Part shown: positions 1 through 10,197 of the stretch, piece after piece | Layout: every line of letters starts with the position of its first letter | Numbering within the stretch: the first letter of the stretch is position 1 | Source: Chloroflexota bacterium | GTDB lineage: Bacteria > Chloroflexota > UBA11872 > VXOZ01 | Reading direction: 5' to 3' | DNA length: 61,365 nucleotides | Assembly: GCA_012270555.1 (NCBI GenBank) | Contig: JAAXIC010000015.1 | Location: 1-61,365 of the forward strand | The notes under the pieces: generated by a model | Told to the model about the DNA's origin: nothing | Seen by the model: the letters and a program-made list of their open reading frames with translations, nothing else | Databases searched by the model: none | Translations under genes and position numbers: made by a program

Positions 1-20
1 GGAGAGGGTTGGGGTGAGGG
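1..20. repeat. Partial copy of the CTCACCC/GGGAGAGGG palindromic repeat at the window edge
   Basis: These bases are one arm of a dispersed palindrome whose other copies are near 13357-13392, 20650-20684, 29132-29164 and 60071-60091. The arm matches the sequence that would be expected just beyond the last bases of the window (61357-61365). Confidence 0.7.
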
Positions 21-185
21 TGAATCTTCATGACATGCCGGGCAGGCGCCACGCGTTTTCTCGCGTAGAAACGCTGGGAGCCTATTACCTATTCCGCACA
101 GGGCTAAGCTGTGCGGGGTTCACGGTAGCCTGCAAACGGCCCAAGCGCGGCAATTGGAGCCGCACTGAGCGCGCAGGTTGCGGTG

Positions 186-191
186 CTATAC
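186..191 (+). promoter_or_regulatory. Possible -10 box (TATACT)
   Basis: TATACT lies 26 bases before the ATG chosen for the first lipoprotein gene. I see no convincing -35 box at a 16-18 base spacing, so this is only a candidate. Confidence 0.25.
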
Positions 192-216
192 TGTATTTAA
201 ATGGGAGGACAATTGG

Positions 217-846
217 ATGGTTCAGCTTGCTACGGAACAAAGGAGTCTTCGGATGTGCGGTCGGATAGCAATCGGTGTTGCGCTGATCGTGGGGCTGCTT
301 ATGCTTGTCGCGTGCAGCGCCGTACCGACCCAAACGCAGCCCCAGCCACCACAGCCACCGGTACCGTCGCTGCCGAGCATTGAGACGATTTCGCAAGCAG
401 CCGAGCCCGGTTTATACACCAAGGCCTTCGTGGCGGAGGCGATACGGCGCTACGACGCCGAGGGCCGTGACGCCGCGCTCGCCTACTACAACACCACTGA
501 GAGCGTGGACGGCGAGTGGTACCTCTTCGTCATCGGCGAGGATGCCCAGGTGCTGGCGCATTCCGCCATTCCAGAGAACGTCGGCCTGTTCGTCAAAGAG
601 CCGCTTGGGATTGACGCCGACGGCTTCAACTTTGGCGCCGCGATGCTGGCCGCCACCGAGCAGGGAAACTGGGTGAGCTACGTCTACGAGAATCCGGCCA
701 GAGGCGGCTTCTTGGAAACCAAGCACGCCTGGGTCGTCAAACACGACGGCCTCATCTTTGGCTCCGGTTGGTACCAGGTCATCCGCTACGATGCGCCGCC
801 TCCGCATCAGAATCCCCCGTCGGATCCGGAGAAGGTAATCGCGTAG
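217..846 (+). CDS. Lipoprotein with one Cache-like sensor domain
   Basis: A 209-residue secreted lipoprotein. The start at 217 is preceded by GGGAGG at 203-208; a later in-frame ATG at 253 is also possible. A hydrophobic stretch ends in the lipobox-like LMLVAC, followed by a Pro/Gln-rich linker and one domain of about 120 residues containing the ESVDGEWYLF and HDGLIFGSGWY motifs. The same domain occurs four times in the lipoprotein encoded at 6893-8554. Such domains resemble extracytoplasmic single Cache modules that bind small ligands. With no transmembrane or kinase segment, this protein would be a tethered ligand-binding lipoprotein. The Cache assignment is from pattern only. Confidence 0.75.
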   Translation: MVQLATEQRSLRMCGRIAIGVALIVGLLMLVACSAVPTQTQPQPPQPPVPSLPSIETISQAAEPGLYTKAFVAEAIRRYDAEGRDAALAYYNTTESVDGEWYLFVIGEDAQVLAHSAIPENVGLFVKEPLGIDADGFNFGAAMLAATEQGNWVSYVYENPARGGFLETKHAWVVKHDGLIFGSGWYQVIRYDAPPPHQNPPSDPEKVIA

Positions 847-993
847 CTTCAATATGTGCGGGGAGTGTGTAGACGCTCACGGTCGGGGTCGCCGATTGAC
901 GCAGGGCGCGGTGGCCCCAAGACAGTTCACGGAACTGACTCTTGAACTTGACAACCGGTACGACTGAGCTTAGCGAAAATCAGGGAGAACGCA

Positions 994-1464
994 ATGCCCG
1001 GCAAGACGGCTCAGAAGCCAAAGAAAGCCGCAAAGAAGCCCTTACCCAGGTCTCCTGACGGCAAGGTAGCCTTGCTTTCCGGCGGCAATCCCCAGATCGC
1101 CAAGGCCGACGGCGATGCGCCTGTGCAGAAGTACATTAAGTATATGCCGGGGTGGAAGAGCGATGTAGGCCGCCGCCTCGACGCCGTCATCGAACGCGAG
1201 GTGCCGAACGTGCAGAAGTGCGTGCGCTGGAATTCGCCCTTCTATGGCGTGGAAGGCATGGGCTGGTTCCTGAATGTCCACGTTATGACCCGCTACGTGA
1301 AGGTGACGTTCTTCAAAGGCTCGTTGATGCCGTCCGCCCCACCCGGTTCCGGCAAGGACCCGGAAGCGCGCTGGTACGACATCTACGAGGACGCATTCGA
1401 CGAGGAACAGTTCGCGGAGTGGGTGCGGCAGGCGGCGGCCATCCCCGGCTGGGACTTGCGGTGA
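994..1464 (+). CDS. DUF1801 domain protein (YdhG/CyaY-like fold)
   Basis: A 156-residue protein. The ATG at 994 follows AGGGAG at 982-987. The N-terminus is Lys-rich and probably disordered (residues 1-25). The rest carries the family pattern of DUF1801: a helical segment with a repeated K-Y-I-K-Y-M pattern, then VRWNSPFYGVEGMGWFLNVH and a following KVTFFKG strand. DUF1801 proteins are small, cytoplasmic and of poorly known function; some are linked to stress or iron handling by fold. It is not closely spaced with its neighbours, so the context does not help. Confidence 0.75.
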   Translation: MPGKTAQKPKKAAKKPLPRSPDGKVALLSGGNPQIAKADGDAPVQKYIKYMPGWKSDVGRRLDAVIEREVPNVQKCVRWNSPFYGVEGMGWFLNVHVMTRYVKVTFFKGSLMPSAPPGSGKDPEARWYDIYEDAFDEEQFAEWVRQAAAIPGWDLR

Positions 1465-1510
1465 CCTTTACTGGTATTAGCAAGTAACTGAAGATGGAGT
1501 TTCACCAGCA

Positions 1511-3049
1511 GTGAAGTCAGAAGCAGCCACGTCATTTCAACCCTTTCGCGACCAGCTTGAAGCGGCGTTTGTGCAATTCGCGCAGCGGCCGGCGCTGACG
1601 TATCAGGACAAGACCTGGACGTATGCCGAGTTGGATGCCCGCACGCGGGCGGCGGCGGCGCATTTGCAGAAACAGGGATTGCGGGCCGGCGAGCGCGTGA
1701 TTCTGTACACGGCGGATAAGCGGGCGCTGTTGCTGGCGCATTTGGGCGCGATCCGGGCGGGCGGTGTCTCGTTGCCGCTCAACTTCAAGTTCACGCCGCG
1801 TGAGATGGAGTACTACGCTCAGGATAGCGGCGCGGTGCTGGCGGTGGGGGGTGATGCCGAACTGCCGGTGCTGCAGGCGCTGGTGGATGATGAGGAGACC
1901 CCGCTGCGGGGCGTGCTGCACGCCGACGAGTTTCTGGCGCTAGAACCGCAACCCACGGCGCCGCTGCCGGACTCCAAGGCAAAGGATTGGGCGCTCTTGC
2001 TCTACTCCTCCGGCACCACCGGCCAGCCTAAGGGCGTGGTGCATACCCATGCCAATCTCGGCGCGGCGGTGCGGTCGCTGGCCGACTGCTGGGCGTTCGC
2101 GCCGGACGACGTGCTCGTGAACGTGCTGCCGTTCTTTCATATTCACGGCATTTCGTTTGCCAGCCACGTGAACTTTCTCACCGGCGCGCACATGCTCATG
2201 GCCGACCAGTTTCACCCGGTGCGCACGCTGGACCTCATAGACCGCGCCACGGTCTTCATGGCCATTCCACCCATGTACTACCAGCTTCTCGGGCGTCCAG
2301 AATTTCGCGCACACGCGAAAAAATGGTCGCATGTGCGGCTTTTTACGTGCGGTTCCGCGCCGATTCGCCCCGAAGTGTTGCCGGAGTTGGAAGGTATTTT
2401 AAAAAGTCCGCTTATCAACCGTTACGGCATGACCGAGAGTCACGTGATTGCCAGCTTGCCCATCGACAAGCCCAGCGTGCAGGGCTCGGTGGGACTGCCG
2501 CTGGACGGCATCGAGATGACCATGGTCGAGGACGGTTCCACGACCAAGGACGGCCACGCCGTGGGCGAGGTGCATGTAAGAGGCCCGGTGATCTTCGACC
2601 ATTACTTGAACCGGCCGGAAGCCACCGCCGAGGCGTTCGCCCACGAGGGCTATTTCGCCACCGGCGACCTCGGTTTTGTGGATCCACAGGGCTACCTGAC
2701 TCTCATTGGGCGCAAAGTCGACCTCATCATCACCAAGGGCTTCAACGTCTACCCGCCCATGGTCGAACGCGTGCTGAACGATTGCCCCGGCGTGAAGGAA
2801 TCCGCCGTGTTCGGCCTGCCCGACGACCTGCGCGGCGAGAAGGTGGTGGCCGTGGTGGTGAAAGACCCCGCCGCCGACACGGAAGCTACACCCCGCAACA
2901 TCCGCGACTTCTGCCGGGAACGCAGCGTGGACTACCAGGTGCCGAGCGACGTCTACTTCGTGGATGAACTCCCCCGCAACACCATGGGCAAGGTGCTGAA
3001 ACGCGAACTGCGCGATGGCTTGCTGGCGGAGGCCGGTGGGAAGAGGTAA
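1511..3049 (+). CDS. AMP-dependent acyl-CoA synthetase/ligase
   Basis: A 512-residue enzyme of the ANL superfamily that activates a carboxylic acid as acyl-AMP and transfers it to CoA. GTG start at 1511 with ATGGAG at 1494-1499. The adenylate P-loop LLYSSGTTGQPKGV is at residues 163-176. The NRYGMTES aromatic/acid motif, the TGDLGFVD hinge region and the C-terminal catalytic lysine in NTMGKVLKR all follow in order. Length is normal for the family. The relatively short active-site region resembles malonyl-CoA or medium-chain acyl-CoA synthetases, but the substrate cannot be read from sequence. It stands alone, and downstream the strand switches. Confidence 0.9.
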   Translation: MKSEAATSFQPFRDQLEAAFVQFAQRPALTYQDKTWTYAELDARTRAAAAHLQKQGLRAGERVILYTADKRALLLAHLGAIRAGGVSLPLNFKFTPREMEYYAQDSGAVLAVGGDAELPVLQALVDDEETPLRGVLHADEFLALEPQPTAPLPDSKAKDWALLLYSSGTTGQPKGVVHTHANLGAAVRSLADCWAFAPDDVLVNVLPFFHIHGISFASHVNFLTGAHMLMADQFHPVRTLDLIDRATVFMAIPPMYYQLLGRPEFRAHAKKWSHVRLFTCGSAPIRPEVLPELEGILKSPLINRYGMTESHVIASLPIDKPSVQGSVGLPLDGIEMTMVEDGSTTKDGHAVGEVHVRGPVIFDHYLNRPEATAEAFAHEGYFATGDLGFVDPQGYLTLIGRKVDLIITKGFNVYPPMVERVLNDCPGVKESAVFGLPDDLRGEKVVAVVVKDPAADTEATPRNIRDFCRERSVDYQVPSDVYFVDELPRNTMGKVLKRELRDGLLAEAGGKR

Positions 3050-3076
3050 TGCACTGTTACAGTCTGCTAGAGTTGC

Positions 3077-3985
3077 TTACGGAGCGGAATTCCCTGTCGG
3101 CGAACTGTCTCCGTTTACTTGGACATTCGACTCTAGTGAAACCCCCGCGTTAACAGCTTTTGCTTTAAGGTAATTGACAAAAGCTGAGCAGACAATCAGT
3201 GCGAACCGAGCGTCTTCTTGGGTTAGATGGGATTCTTCCAGTAAACCGTGTCGGGCTTCGTCGCTTGCCCAGCCGTATAGGCTTTGAAGCGCTTTACGCT
3301 TCGCGCCATGCAGTTTAAGTCCCAGTCTTTTCTCTACCTCTGGCAATGCTTGACCGAGGCTAGGATTCTTCACTCCAGTTATCAAGTTGGCCATCGACTC
3401 CACCGCACTAATCGACTCTTTGACCGAGTTGCGGTAATCGGGTTGCTTTCTGTTTGATAAGTGATCCAAAGCCTTTTGTAGATGGTTAGCGGAGGGGCCA
3501 GGAGAGTCTAGAGCGCTGCCAACCTCCATGACCTCTTCACTCGAGGTGATAGGAGAAATAGCAGTCCCAACGAAGCGATAGCCGGAGTGCTCTTCTTCCA
3601 ATATGACGTTAACGGCTTCAATGAAGCTGTTTTGCGTCGCGAAACGATAGTCACTACGCTCTGCATGCACACAATCCGGATAGTTCTGTGCAATGAATTC
3701 AAGCATATCGAAGGCGCGATGCCAGGAACACCGTCTGAAACTGGCCTTTACGTGATTCATCTGTTCGTCAATATCTCTTGGAAGGTCGTCCTCTGATTGC
3801 TTATAGAATCTATCCCACAGTTCATCCTCTAAGAACCTATAGCCAGTGGAATTATAGCTGTAATATGTGCCAAGTAGATAAAACTTTATGACACTCCAAA
3901 GGCGGTTTCTCAAACCCTCATCCATCGACTCTACTTGTAGTTCCCTCTTGGGGCTGTAACCAAGTCTCTCAGAAAAAAGCGCCAT
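3077..3985 (-). CDS. AbiJ-like HEPN-domain protein (candidate abortive-infection factor)
   Basis: A 302-residue protein. The first ~110 residues match the pattern I associate with the AbiJ N-terminal domain 4 (FSERLGYSPKRE, then MDEGLRNRLW). The C-terminal half (about 175-270) shows the HEPN-like signature of this family: DYRNSVKESISAVESM, LYGWASDEARHGLLEE (Arg245-His246) and a final helix SAFVNYL. HEPN domains are commonly RNases in abortive-infection and toxin systems. It is divergent from an exonuclease-BRCT gene 400 bases away. Codon use looks less GC-rich than the neighbours, which hints at transfer. The defence role is inference. Confidence 0.72.
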   Translation of the reverse strand: MALFSERLGYSPKRELQVESMDEGLRNRLWSVIKFYLLGTYYSYNSTGYRFLEDELWDRFYKQSEDDLPRDIDEQMNHVKASFRRCSWHRAFDMLEFIAQNYPDCVHAERSDYRFATQNSFIEAVNVILEEEHSGYRFVGTAISPITSSEEVMEVGSALDSPGPSANHLQKALDHLSNRKQPDYRNSVKESISAVESMANLITGVKNPSLGQALPEVEKRLGLKLHGAKRKALQSLYGWASDEARHGLLEESHLTQEDARFALIVCSAFVNYLKAKAVNAGVSLESNVQVNGDSSPTGNSAP

Positions 3986-5260
<1,275 letters not shown>

Positions 5261-5459
5261 AGTTCAGGGAGAGCCTTACTTCACTACCATCGCCGATGCA
5301 TTTGTGCTTTCTGTCTTCCCAGTTGCATCGAAGAGGTGTGCATCAAATAGGTGGGCATCGGCGTTTGACAAGCCATTTGCCATGGTTTAGATTTCCCACG
5401 ATGTGCCAAGGCCCACGTTGAGTTTTGGAATGGGTGTTCATGCCCCTAAGGAGAGCGCC

Positions 5460-6674
5460 GTGAAGGTAGACCGCGACCAGTTCATGGATCAGGGGTACCT
5501 GATCATTCGCAATCTCATTCCGCCGGACCGGCTCGAGGCCATGCGCGCGAGCTGCGAGACGATGCTGGAGCGGCAGAAGGTGAACTGGGCGCGGGAGCGC
5601 GGGCCGGATGCGCCGCCCGGCGGCGAATATGAAACGTCTCGTCAACCCCGCGTTATGATGATGCGTCCGGGTCTCATCGACGCGGCAACCGCCAATGTCG
5701 TTGAGGATTTTTGGGTCGCAGACGAGACCCTGGAAATTGCCAGCCAACTCCTGTGCAATCCCGAGCCCTGCATTACCGAAATGATGATGATGTGCAATCC
5801 AATCCGCGACTGGCCGGGCGGCACGGGCTGGCACCGGGATATTCACCCTGTCGACATGGCTCCGCTGGATGCGCTCGCGGCGGACATGGTAGAAAACGGC
5901 CCGCGCTACACGCAGTGGAACGTGCCTCTGTATGACGATAGCGTACTGTGGGCCATACCCGGCAGCCACCGCAGGCGCAGCACGGAGCAGGAGCGCGCCG
6001 AGTTGCTCGAAAACCGCGCCGGATCGGTCACCGGCGGCATGCCGGTGGAGTTAAACGCCGGCGACGGGGTCGTGTACATCAACTTTCTCAACCACACCGG
6101 CAGCAACTACACCACCAAGATGCGGCGCACATTGCACGGCGGTCACGCCATATACGGCACGTATCCGGAGCTTGGCTTCTTGGAAAGCCTTGCGCCGTGG
6201 GCACGTGAGCGCTTCGATTCCTTTGCGGCGCGCGGCGAGCGCATGAAGGATGCTACCGAAGCTGCGCTCCGCGCCGTAATCGCACAGGACGAGGCCGGTT
6301 ACCGCGCCGCTTTAGAGACTCTGCAGCCGGGCGTCGGCCCCCACGGCCGGACCACGCTCACTATCTACCTGTCGAAAGTTGCATTGCAGATGCGTTTCCT
6401 GAGAAACCCTGAACTGCGGAAGCCGGAAGATCTACACCGCTGGGTCGAATCGCAGCACCCCATTACCCTGAACTGGGGGCCGGACTTCACCGCTCGCTTT
6501 ACTGACGAAGAAGCGGCAATCCTGTGGAGCCGGTTCAAGGGCATCGATGCCGCGCTGCAGAGCGACGAGGAGATGTTCGAGCCGGCATTTCAGGGACGGC
6601 CCATGCACTACTACTTCAACGAACTGCCCGATGGCTTGGACGCCGAGTCGTTCATCGCCAGTTGGCACGGCTAG
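5460..6674 (+). CDS. Phytanoyl-CoA dioxygenase (PhyH) family protein
   Basis: An Fe(II)/2-oxoglutarate-dependent dioxygenase, 404 residues from the GTG at 5460, chosen because TAAGGAGAG lies just before it (5447-5455). The frame stays open upstream to 5403. After the family N-terminus (DQGYLIIRNLI) comes the iron-binding HxD in TGWHRDIHP, then VLWAIPGSHRRR and the segment GDGVVYINFLNHTGSN. A distal histidine probably lies in LHGGHAIYG. Such enzymes hydroxylate small molecules or lipids; the substrate is unknown. It is flanked by genes for lipid-like or polyol metabolism. Confidence 0.88.
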   Translation: MKVDRDQFMDQGYLIIRNLIPPDRLEAMRASCETMLERQKVNWARERGPDAPPGGEYETSRQPRVMMMRPGLIDAATANVVEDFWVADETLEIASQLLCNPEPCITEMMMMCNPIRDWPGGTGWHRDIHPVDMAPLDALAADMVENGPRYTQWNVPLYDDSVLWAIPGSHRRRSTEQERAELLENRAGSVTGGMPVELNAGDGVVYINFLNHTGSNYTTKMRRTLHGGHAIYGTYPELGFLESLAPWARERFDSFAARGERMKDATEAALRAVIAQDEAGYRAALETLQPGVGPHGRTTLTIYLSKVALQMRFLRNPELRKPEDLHRWVESQHPITLNWGPDFTARFTDEEAAILWSRFKGIDAALQSDEEMFEPAFQGRPMHYYFNELPDGLDAESFIASWHG

Positions 6675-6818
6675 GGCGGCTCCATTTGCACCGTTAGCTA
6701 ACGGGCGTGACGGTAAGTGCTTCTCCTGCGTACCTCTCTTATGTGCCGCTCGTGTCGCATTGTCGGAGAATCCCGTGGCAACCGTCGGCATTCAGACAAA
6801 ATTTGCTTGGTAGCTCGG

Positions 6819-6824
6819 TATAAT
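6819..6824 (+). promoter_or_regulatory. Candidate -10 box (TATAAT) for the four-repeat lipoprotein
   Basis: A perfect TATAAT lies 69 bases upstream of the GTG start at 6893. The -35 region is weak: TTGCTT is only 10 bases upstream. The intergenic stretch is locally AT-rich. Confidence 0.35.
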
Positions 6825-6892
6825 TAAGGTAGTTCATTACACGAAGAGGTGAGCATCAAGCGAAAAAAGGTATCTCAAAGAGGAGGTCTTTC

Positions 6893-8554
6893 GTGATTAG
6901 CCGGATACAACGTGGTATTGCGGTTTTTATAGCGACAGCGGCGCTCATGGTTGCTGTTGGCTGTAGCGTGCAAGTGGTCGAAACCCCTCCTGATCCCGCG
7001 ACTGCGCCCGCAGCGTACACGCAGTACGTAGTTGCGAACGCAATAGACTACTACAAAGCCAACGGGCGTGAGGCAACCGTTGAATTCTACAACTCGTCGG
7101 AGAGCGTGGACGGCGAGTGGTACGTCTTCATCATCGACGAGAACGACATCTTCATTGCCCATCCCACCATACCGGGCCGCCTGGGCACGGACATCAACGA
7201 CCGGGTGGACATTACCGGCTTCAATCACGGCGCAGCCCTGGCCGCGGCGACGGAAGCCGGCGGCTGGGTAGATTACCTGCACCGCAATCCGGCAAACGGT
7301 GAACTCCAAGCGAAGCATTCCTGGGTTGTCAGGTACGGTGGGCTGATCTTTGGCTCCGGCTGGTACGAGGTTATCACTGAGGGGCACGCCGGGCTGCCTG
7401 ACAAGTCTGACCCCGCCGCCTACACGCAGGCGTTTGTCGAACAGGCGTTGGAATTCTACCGAGCCGAGGGGCTTGACGCCACCATCGCGTACTACAACTC
7501 GGCGGCGAGCGTGGACGGCGCGTGGTACGTCTTCATCACTGACGAGAACGACGTCATGCTTGCCCATGCCGGCGTTCCCGAGAACGTGGGGCAACCCCTT
7601 GCGGACATTCTCGGTCCCGGCGGCTATCCGGCGGGAGCGCAGGTAGCAGCGGCGGCCACCGCGGAGGGCGCCTGGACGGACTATACGTACATCAACCCGG
7701 CCACGGGCGCGTTCGAGTCGAAGCACACGTGGGTGGTGCGGCACGACGGTCGGATCTTCGCCTCCGGCTGGTATGAAGAGGGCGCGTCGAAGGCGGATCC
7801 GGCGGCGTATACGCAAGCGTTCGTCGCGCAGGCGATGCGCCTGTATGACGCCATCGGGCGGGAAGCCACCTTTGCCTACTACAACACGCTGGAGAGTGTG
7901 GACGACGATTGGTACGTTTTCATCATCGATGAGAACGAGAACACTGTAGTCAATGCCAATCGTCCCGAGATCCTTGGCACCTCGCCCAAGACGCGCGTTG
8001 ACGTGCGTGGCAAGGCCTATGGCGAGGAGCTCATCGCTGCCACGGCAGACGGCGTCTGGGTAGACTACTACTTCCTGAACCCCGCTACCGGCTACGAGGA
8101 GCTAAAGCACGCGTGGGCGGTCAAGCACGACGGCCTGATCTTCGGCTCCGGTTGGTACGAGCGCGCTGAGGCCGAAGACGACGCCACGTATACTCAGTCG
8201 TTCGTGCACCGCGCCATCCAGCGCTACGACGCCCAGGGACGCGAGGTCGCTCTAGCGTTCTTCAGTTCGCCGGAAAGCGTGCAGGGACCCTGGTACGTCT
8301 TCGTGCTGGACGAAAACCAGGTCACCATCTCGCATCCCAATCCGGAGCACATCGGCCGCACACGAGAGCAGCGCATCGACAAGCGAGACTATGACTACGG
8401 CGCCGAATTCCTCACGGCGACTGAAGAGGGCAAGTGGATTTCCTACGTCTTCCTTGACTTGGATACCAACCAGGAGCGTCTGAAGCATACCTGGCTGATT
8501 AAGCACGACGGGCTGTACTTCGGTTCGGGCTGGTATGAGGATGTGAAGGAGTAA
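6893..8554 (+). CDS. Lipoprotein made of four tandem Cache-like repeats
   Basis: A 553-residue secreted lipoprotein. GTG start at 6893 with GGAGG about 10 bases upstream. Signal peptide with lipobox ending at Cys24 (VAVGC). The rest is four homologous domains at about 42-158, 177-294, 307-422 and 433-549. Each begins with a YTQ-F/Y-V helix, has a D/E-WYVF strand, an aromatic DY or SY strand and ends with LIFGSGWYE. The repeats match the single domain of the lipoprotein at 217-846. Tandem amplification of an extracellular ligand-binding module without a membrane or signalling domain is unusual. Cache identity is by pattern; the ligand is unknown. Confidence 0.82.
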   Translation: MISRIQRGIAVFIATAALMVAVGCSVQVVETPPDPATAPAAYTQYVVANAIDYYKANGREATVEFYNSSESVDGEWYVFIIDENDIFIAHPTIPGRLGTDINDRVDITGFNHGAALAAATEAGGWVDYLHRNPANGELQAKHSWVVRYGGLIFGSGWYEVITEGHAGLPDKSDPAAYTQAFVEQALEFYRAEGLDATIAYYNSAASVDGAWYVFITDENDVMLAHAGVPENVGQPLADILGPGGYPAGAQVAAAATAEGAWTDYTYINPATGAFESKHTWVVRHDGRIFASGWYEEGASKADPAAYTQAFVAQAMRLYDAIGREATFAYYNTLESVDDDWYVFIIDENENTVVNANRPEILGTSPKTRVDVRGKAYGEELIAATADGVWVDYYFLNPATGYEELKHAWAVKHDGLIFGSGWYERAEAEDDATYTQSFVHRAIQRYDAQGREVALAFFSSPESVQGPWYVFVLDENQVTISHPNPEHIGRTREQRIDKRDYDYGAEFLTATEEGKWISYVFLDLDTNQERLKHTWLIKHDGLYFGSGWYEDVKE

Positions 8555-8607
8555 CGCCGGAGACGGGTTCTCGTTCGCGCTACTAACGATCGAGAATCCA
8601 CGGGGAG

Positions 8608-8636
8608 CGCGGCAGGCGATGCAACCGCCTGCCGCG
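8608..8636 (+). terminator. Hairpin terminator after the four-repeat lipoprotein
   Basis: A perfect 11-base stem (CGCGGCAGGCG / CGCCTGCCGCG) with a 7-base loop, followed by a pyrimidine-rich but not T-rich tail. It lies 54 bases after the stop codon. It could be a weak intrinsic terminator or an mRNA 3' end stabiliser. Confidence 0.5.
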
Positions 8637-8747
8637 TCTTCCATCTCCCCACATTCAACCGAATGCGCGTAGTTATCTGCCGTTAGTTTCTTGAGCCGCG
8701 GTTACATGAAGAATCTAAGGAGAGCAGCACCCAGCAGTTGCCTTCGT

Positions 8748-8753
8748 TATAAT
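8748..8753 (+). promoter_or_regulatory. Candidate -10 box (TATAAT) for the ceramidase-like gene
   Basis: A TATAAT hexamer about 119 bases upstream of the start at 8872, within the 317-base gap 8555-8871. No good -35 box is evident. The rest of that gap holds only the hairpin at 8608-8636. Confidence 0.3.
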
Positions 8754-8871
8754 GAGCCAAGCCATCCGCTCAAAAAGCGATTGTGAATAGGGCGGCTGTA
8801 GCGAAAGTGTAGCTGCACAGTCGCCTGAGCGTTCAGTGTGCGATCGCTAACGCGGAAAGGGGAAAAGGCTC

Positions 8872-10146
8872 ATGGCTGACGTGCTGCAGGCCGGGGTCGG
8901 ACGTGCGACGATTACACCGCCGTTAGGTACCTGGTTGTGCGGATTCGGCAACCGCGAACACGGCTGCGATGCGATTCTCGACGACCTCTACGCCACGTCG
9001 CTCGTGCTTGCCACTGACGAGACCGCCATCGCAATTGTTAGTTGCGATGTCTGCGGTCTGCCGACCCAGCAAGTCGCCACGCTCCGCGCGCTCGTCACTG
9101 AGCGCACCGGCATCCCGGCGCCGAACATCCTTATCAACACGTCCCACACGCACTCAGGCCCCATCACGAGCGCTAGCGCCGACATGTCGGCGCCCGAACT
9201 CGCGTATACGACGACGCTCGTTCACGCCATGGCCGGCAGCGTAGAAATGGCACAGCAGAGCCTGGAGACGTGCCGCGTCTCTCACGGCGCCGGCAGCGTG
9301 GCCGCAAATGTCAATCGTCGGGTTCTGCGCGACGGGAAAGTCGCCACGATGGGCGAAAACCTGGGCGGCGCCATCGACCGGACCCTTCAAATGTTGCGCA
9401 TCGATACGGTGGAGGGTGAACCGCTGGCGGCGCTCGTCCACTACGCCTGCCACCCGGTCGTCCTCCATCCGCCCAGCCACGCGGTTTCCGCCGACTTTAT
9501 CGGTGTGGCGCGAGGTTTATTTGAAGCCGCCACCGGGGCCACCATGCTCTTTCTCCAGGGAGCGTGCGGCAACATTAATCCCATCGGGCAGCGGGTCGAG
9601 GTGGATATGCAGGAGCGTCTCTGGGGCATGGGCAGCGCCGTCGGCGCGGAGGCCTTGGAGGTGTATTCGCTCAATGGGCTCAACGGCGCGCTTGGTGAAA
9701 TTGAGCCTTTGCATTCTGAGCTTGGAGCAGCGCAAGAGACATTGATACTAGACCTGCACACGCCCAACGACCCGCCACCCAGGATCAGGACGCAAACGCC
9801 CGCTCTCCGTTATTGGACACCGCCGCTCGTGGGTGAAAACCAGGTGGAATTCGAGGTGCAGGCGCTCCGCATCGGCGACGTGGCCCTGGTCGGCGGCGCC
9901 GGCGAGGTCTTCATCGAGCTGGCTCAAGCGGTACAGGAACGCTCGCCCTTTGCCCATACGATGTACCTGGGCTACACCAACGGCGACGTGGGCTATATTC
10001 CTACAGTAGCCGCCTACGCCGAAGGAGGCTACGAGGTCGATAGCGCCCACTTCCACTACTATCTCCCCGCCGCCGTCGCCCCGGACAGCGCCGGGCGGGT
10101 GGTGAACGCCAGCGTGGCGCTTTTGGAAAGTCTTCATGAGAGTTAG
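8872..10146 (+). CDS. Neutral/alkaline non-lysosomal ceramidase-like hydrolase
   Basis: A 424-residue protein with the N-terminal catalytic fold of the alkaline ceramidase family (Ceramidase_alk). AAAGGGGA precedes the ATG. Visible motifs are GRATITPPLG near the N-terminus, NTSHTHSGP (zinc ligands and the catalytic-region serine), HYACHPVVL and the glycine-rich GACGNINP. The C-terminus has the YLGYTNGDVGYIPT motif. There is no signal peptide, so it is probably cytoplasmic. Many environmental relatives of this length lack the ceramidase C-terminal domain and probably act on other amides. It is followed 51 bases later by a sugar isomerase-like gene, likely in one operon. Confidence 0.82.
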   Translation: MADVLQAGVGRATITPPLGTWLCGFGNREHGCDAILDDLYATSLVLATDETAIAIVSCDVCGLPTQQVATLRALVTERTGIPAPNILINTSHTHSGPITSASADMSAPELAYTTTLVHAMAGSVEMAQQSLETCRVSHGAGSVAANVNRRVLRDGKVATMGENLGGAIDRTLQMLRIDTVEGEPLAALVHYACHPVVLHPPSHAVSADFIGVARGLFEAATGATMLFLQGACGNINPIGQRVEVDMQERLWGMGSAVGAEALEVYSLNGLNGALGEIEPLHSELGAAQETLILDLHTPNDPPPRIRTQTPALRYWTPPLVGENQVEFEVQALRIGDVALVGGAGEVFIELAQAVQERSPFAHTMYLGYTNGDVGYIPTVAAYAEGGYEVDSAHFHYYLPAAVAPDSAGRVVNASVALLESLHES

Positions 10147-10197
10147 CAGTTACGTGCAGCCAATATAGGCAAGGACAATATCATCGCGAGGAAGGCA

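Noticed and set aside
14-268. First small ORF of the window
   Set aside because: No domain and it overlaps the start of the lipoprotein gene, which has a good ribosome-binding site.
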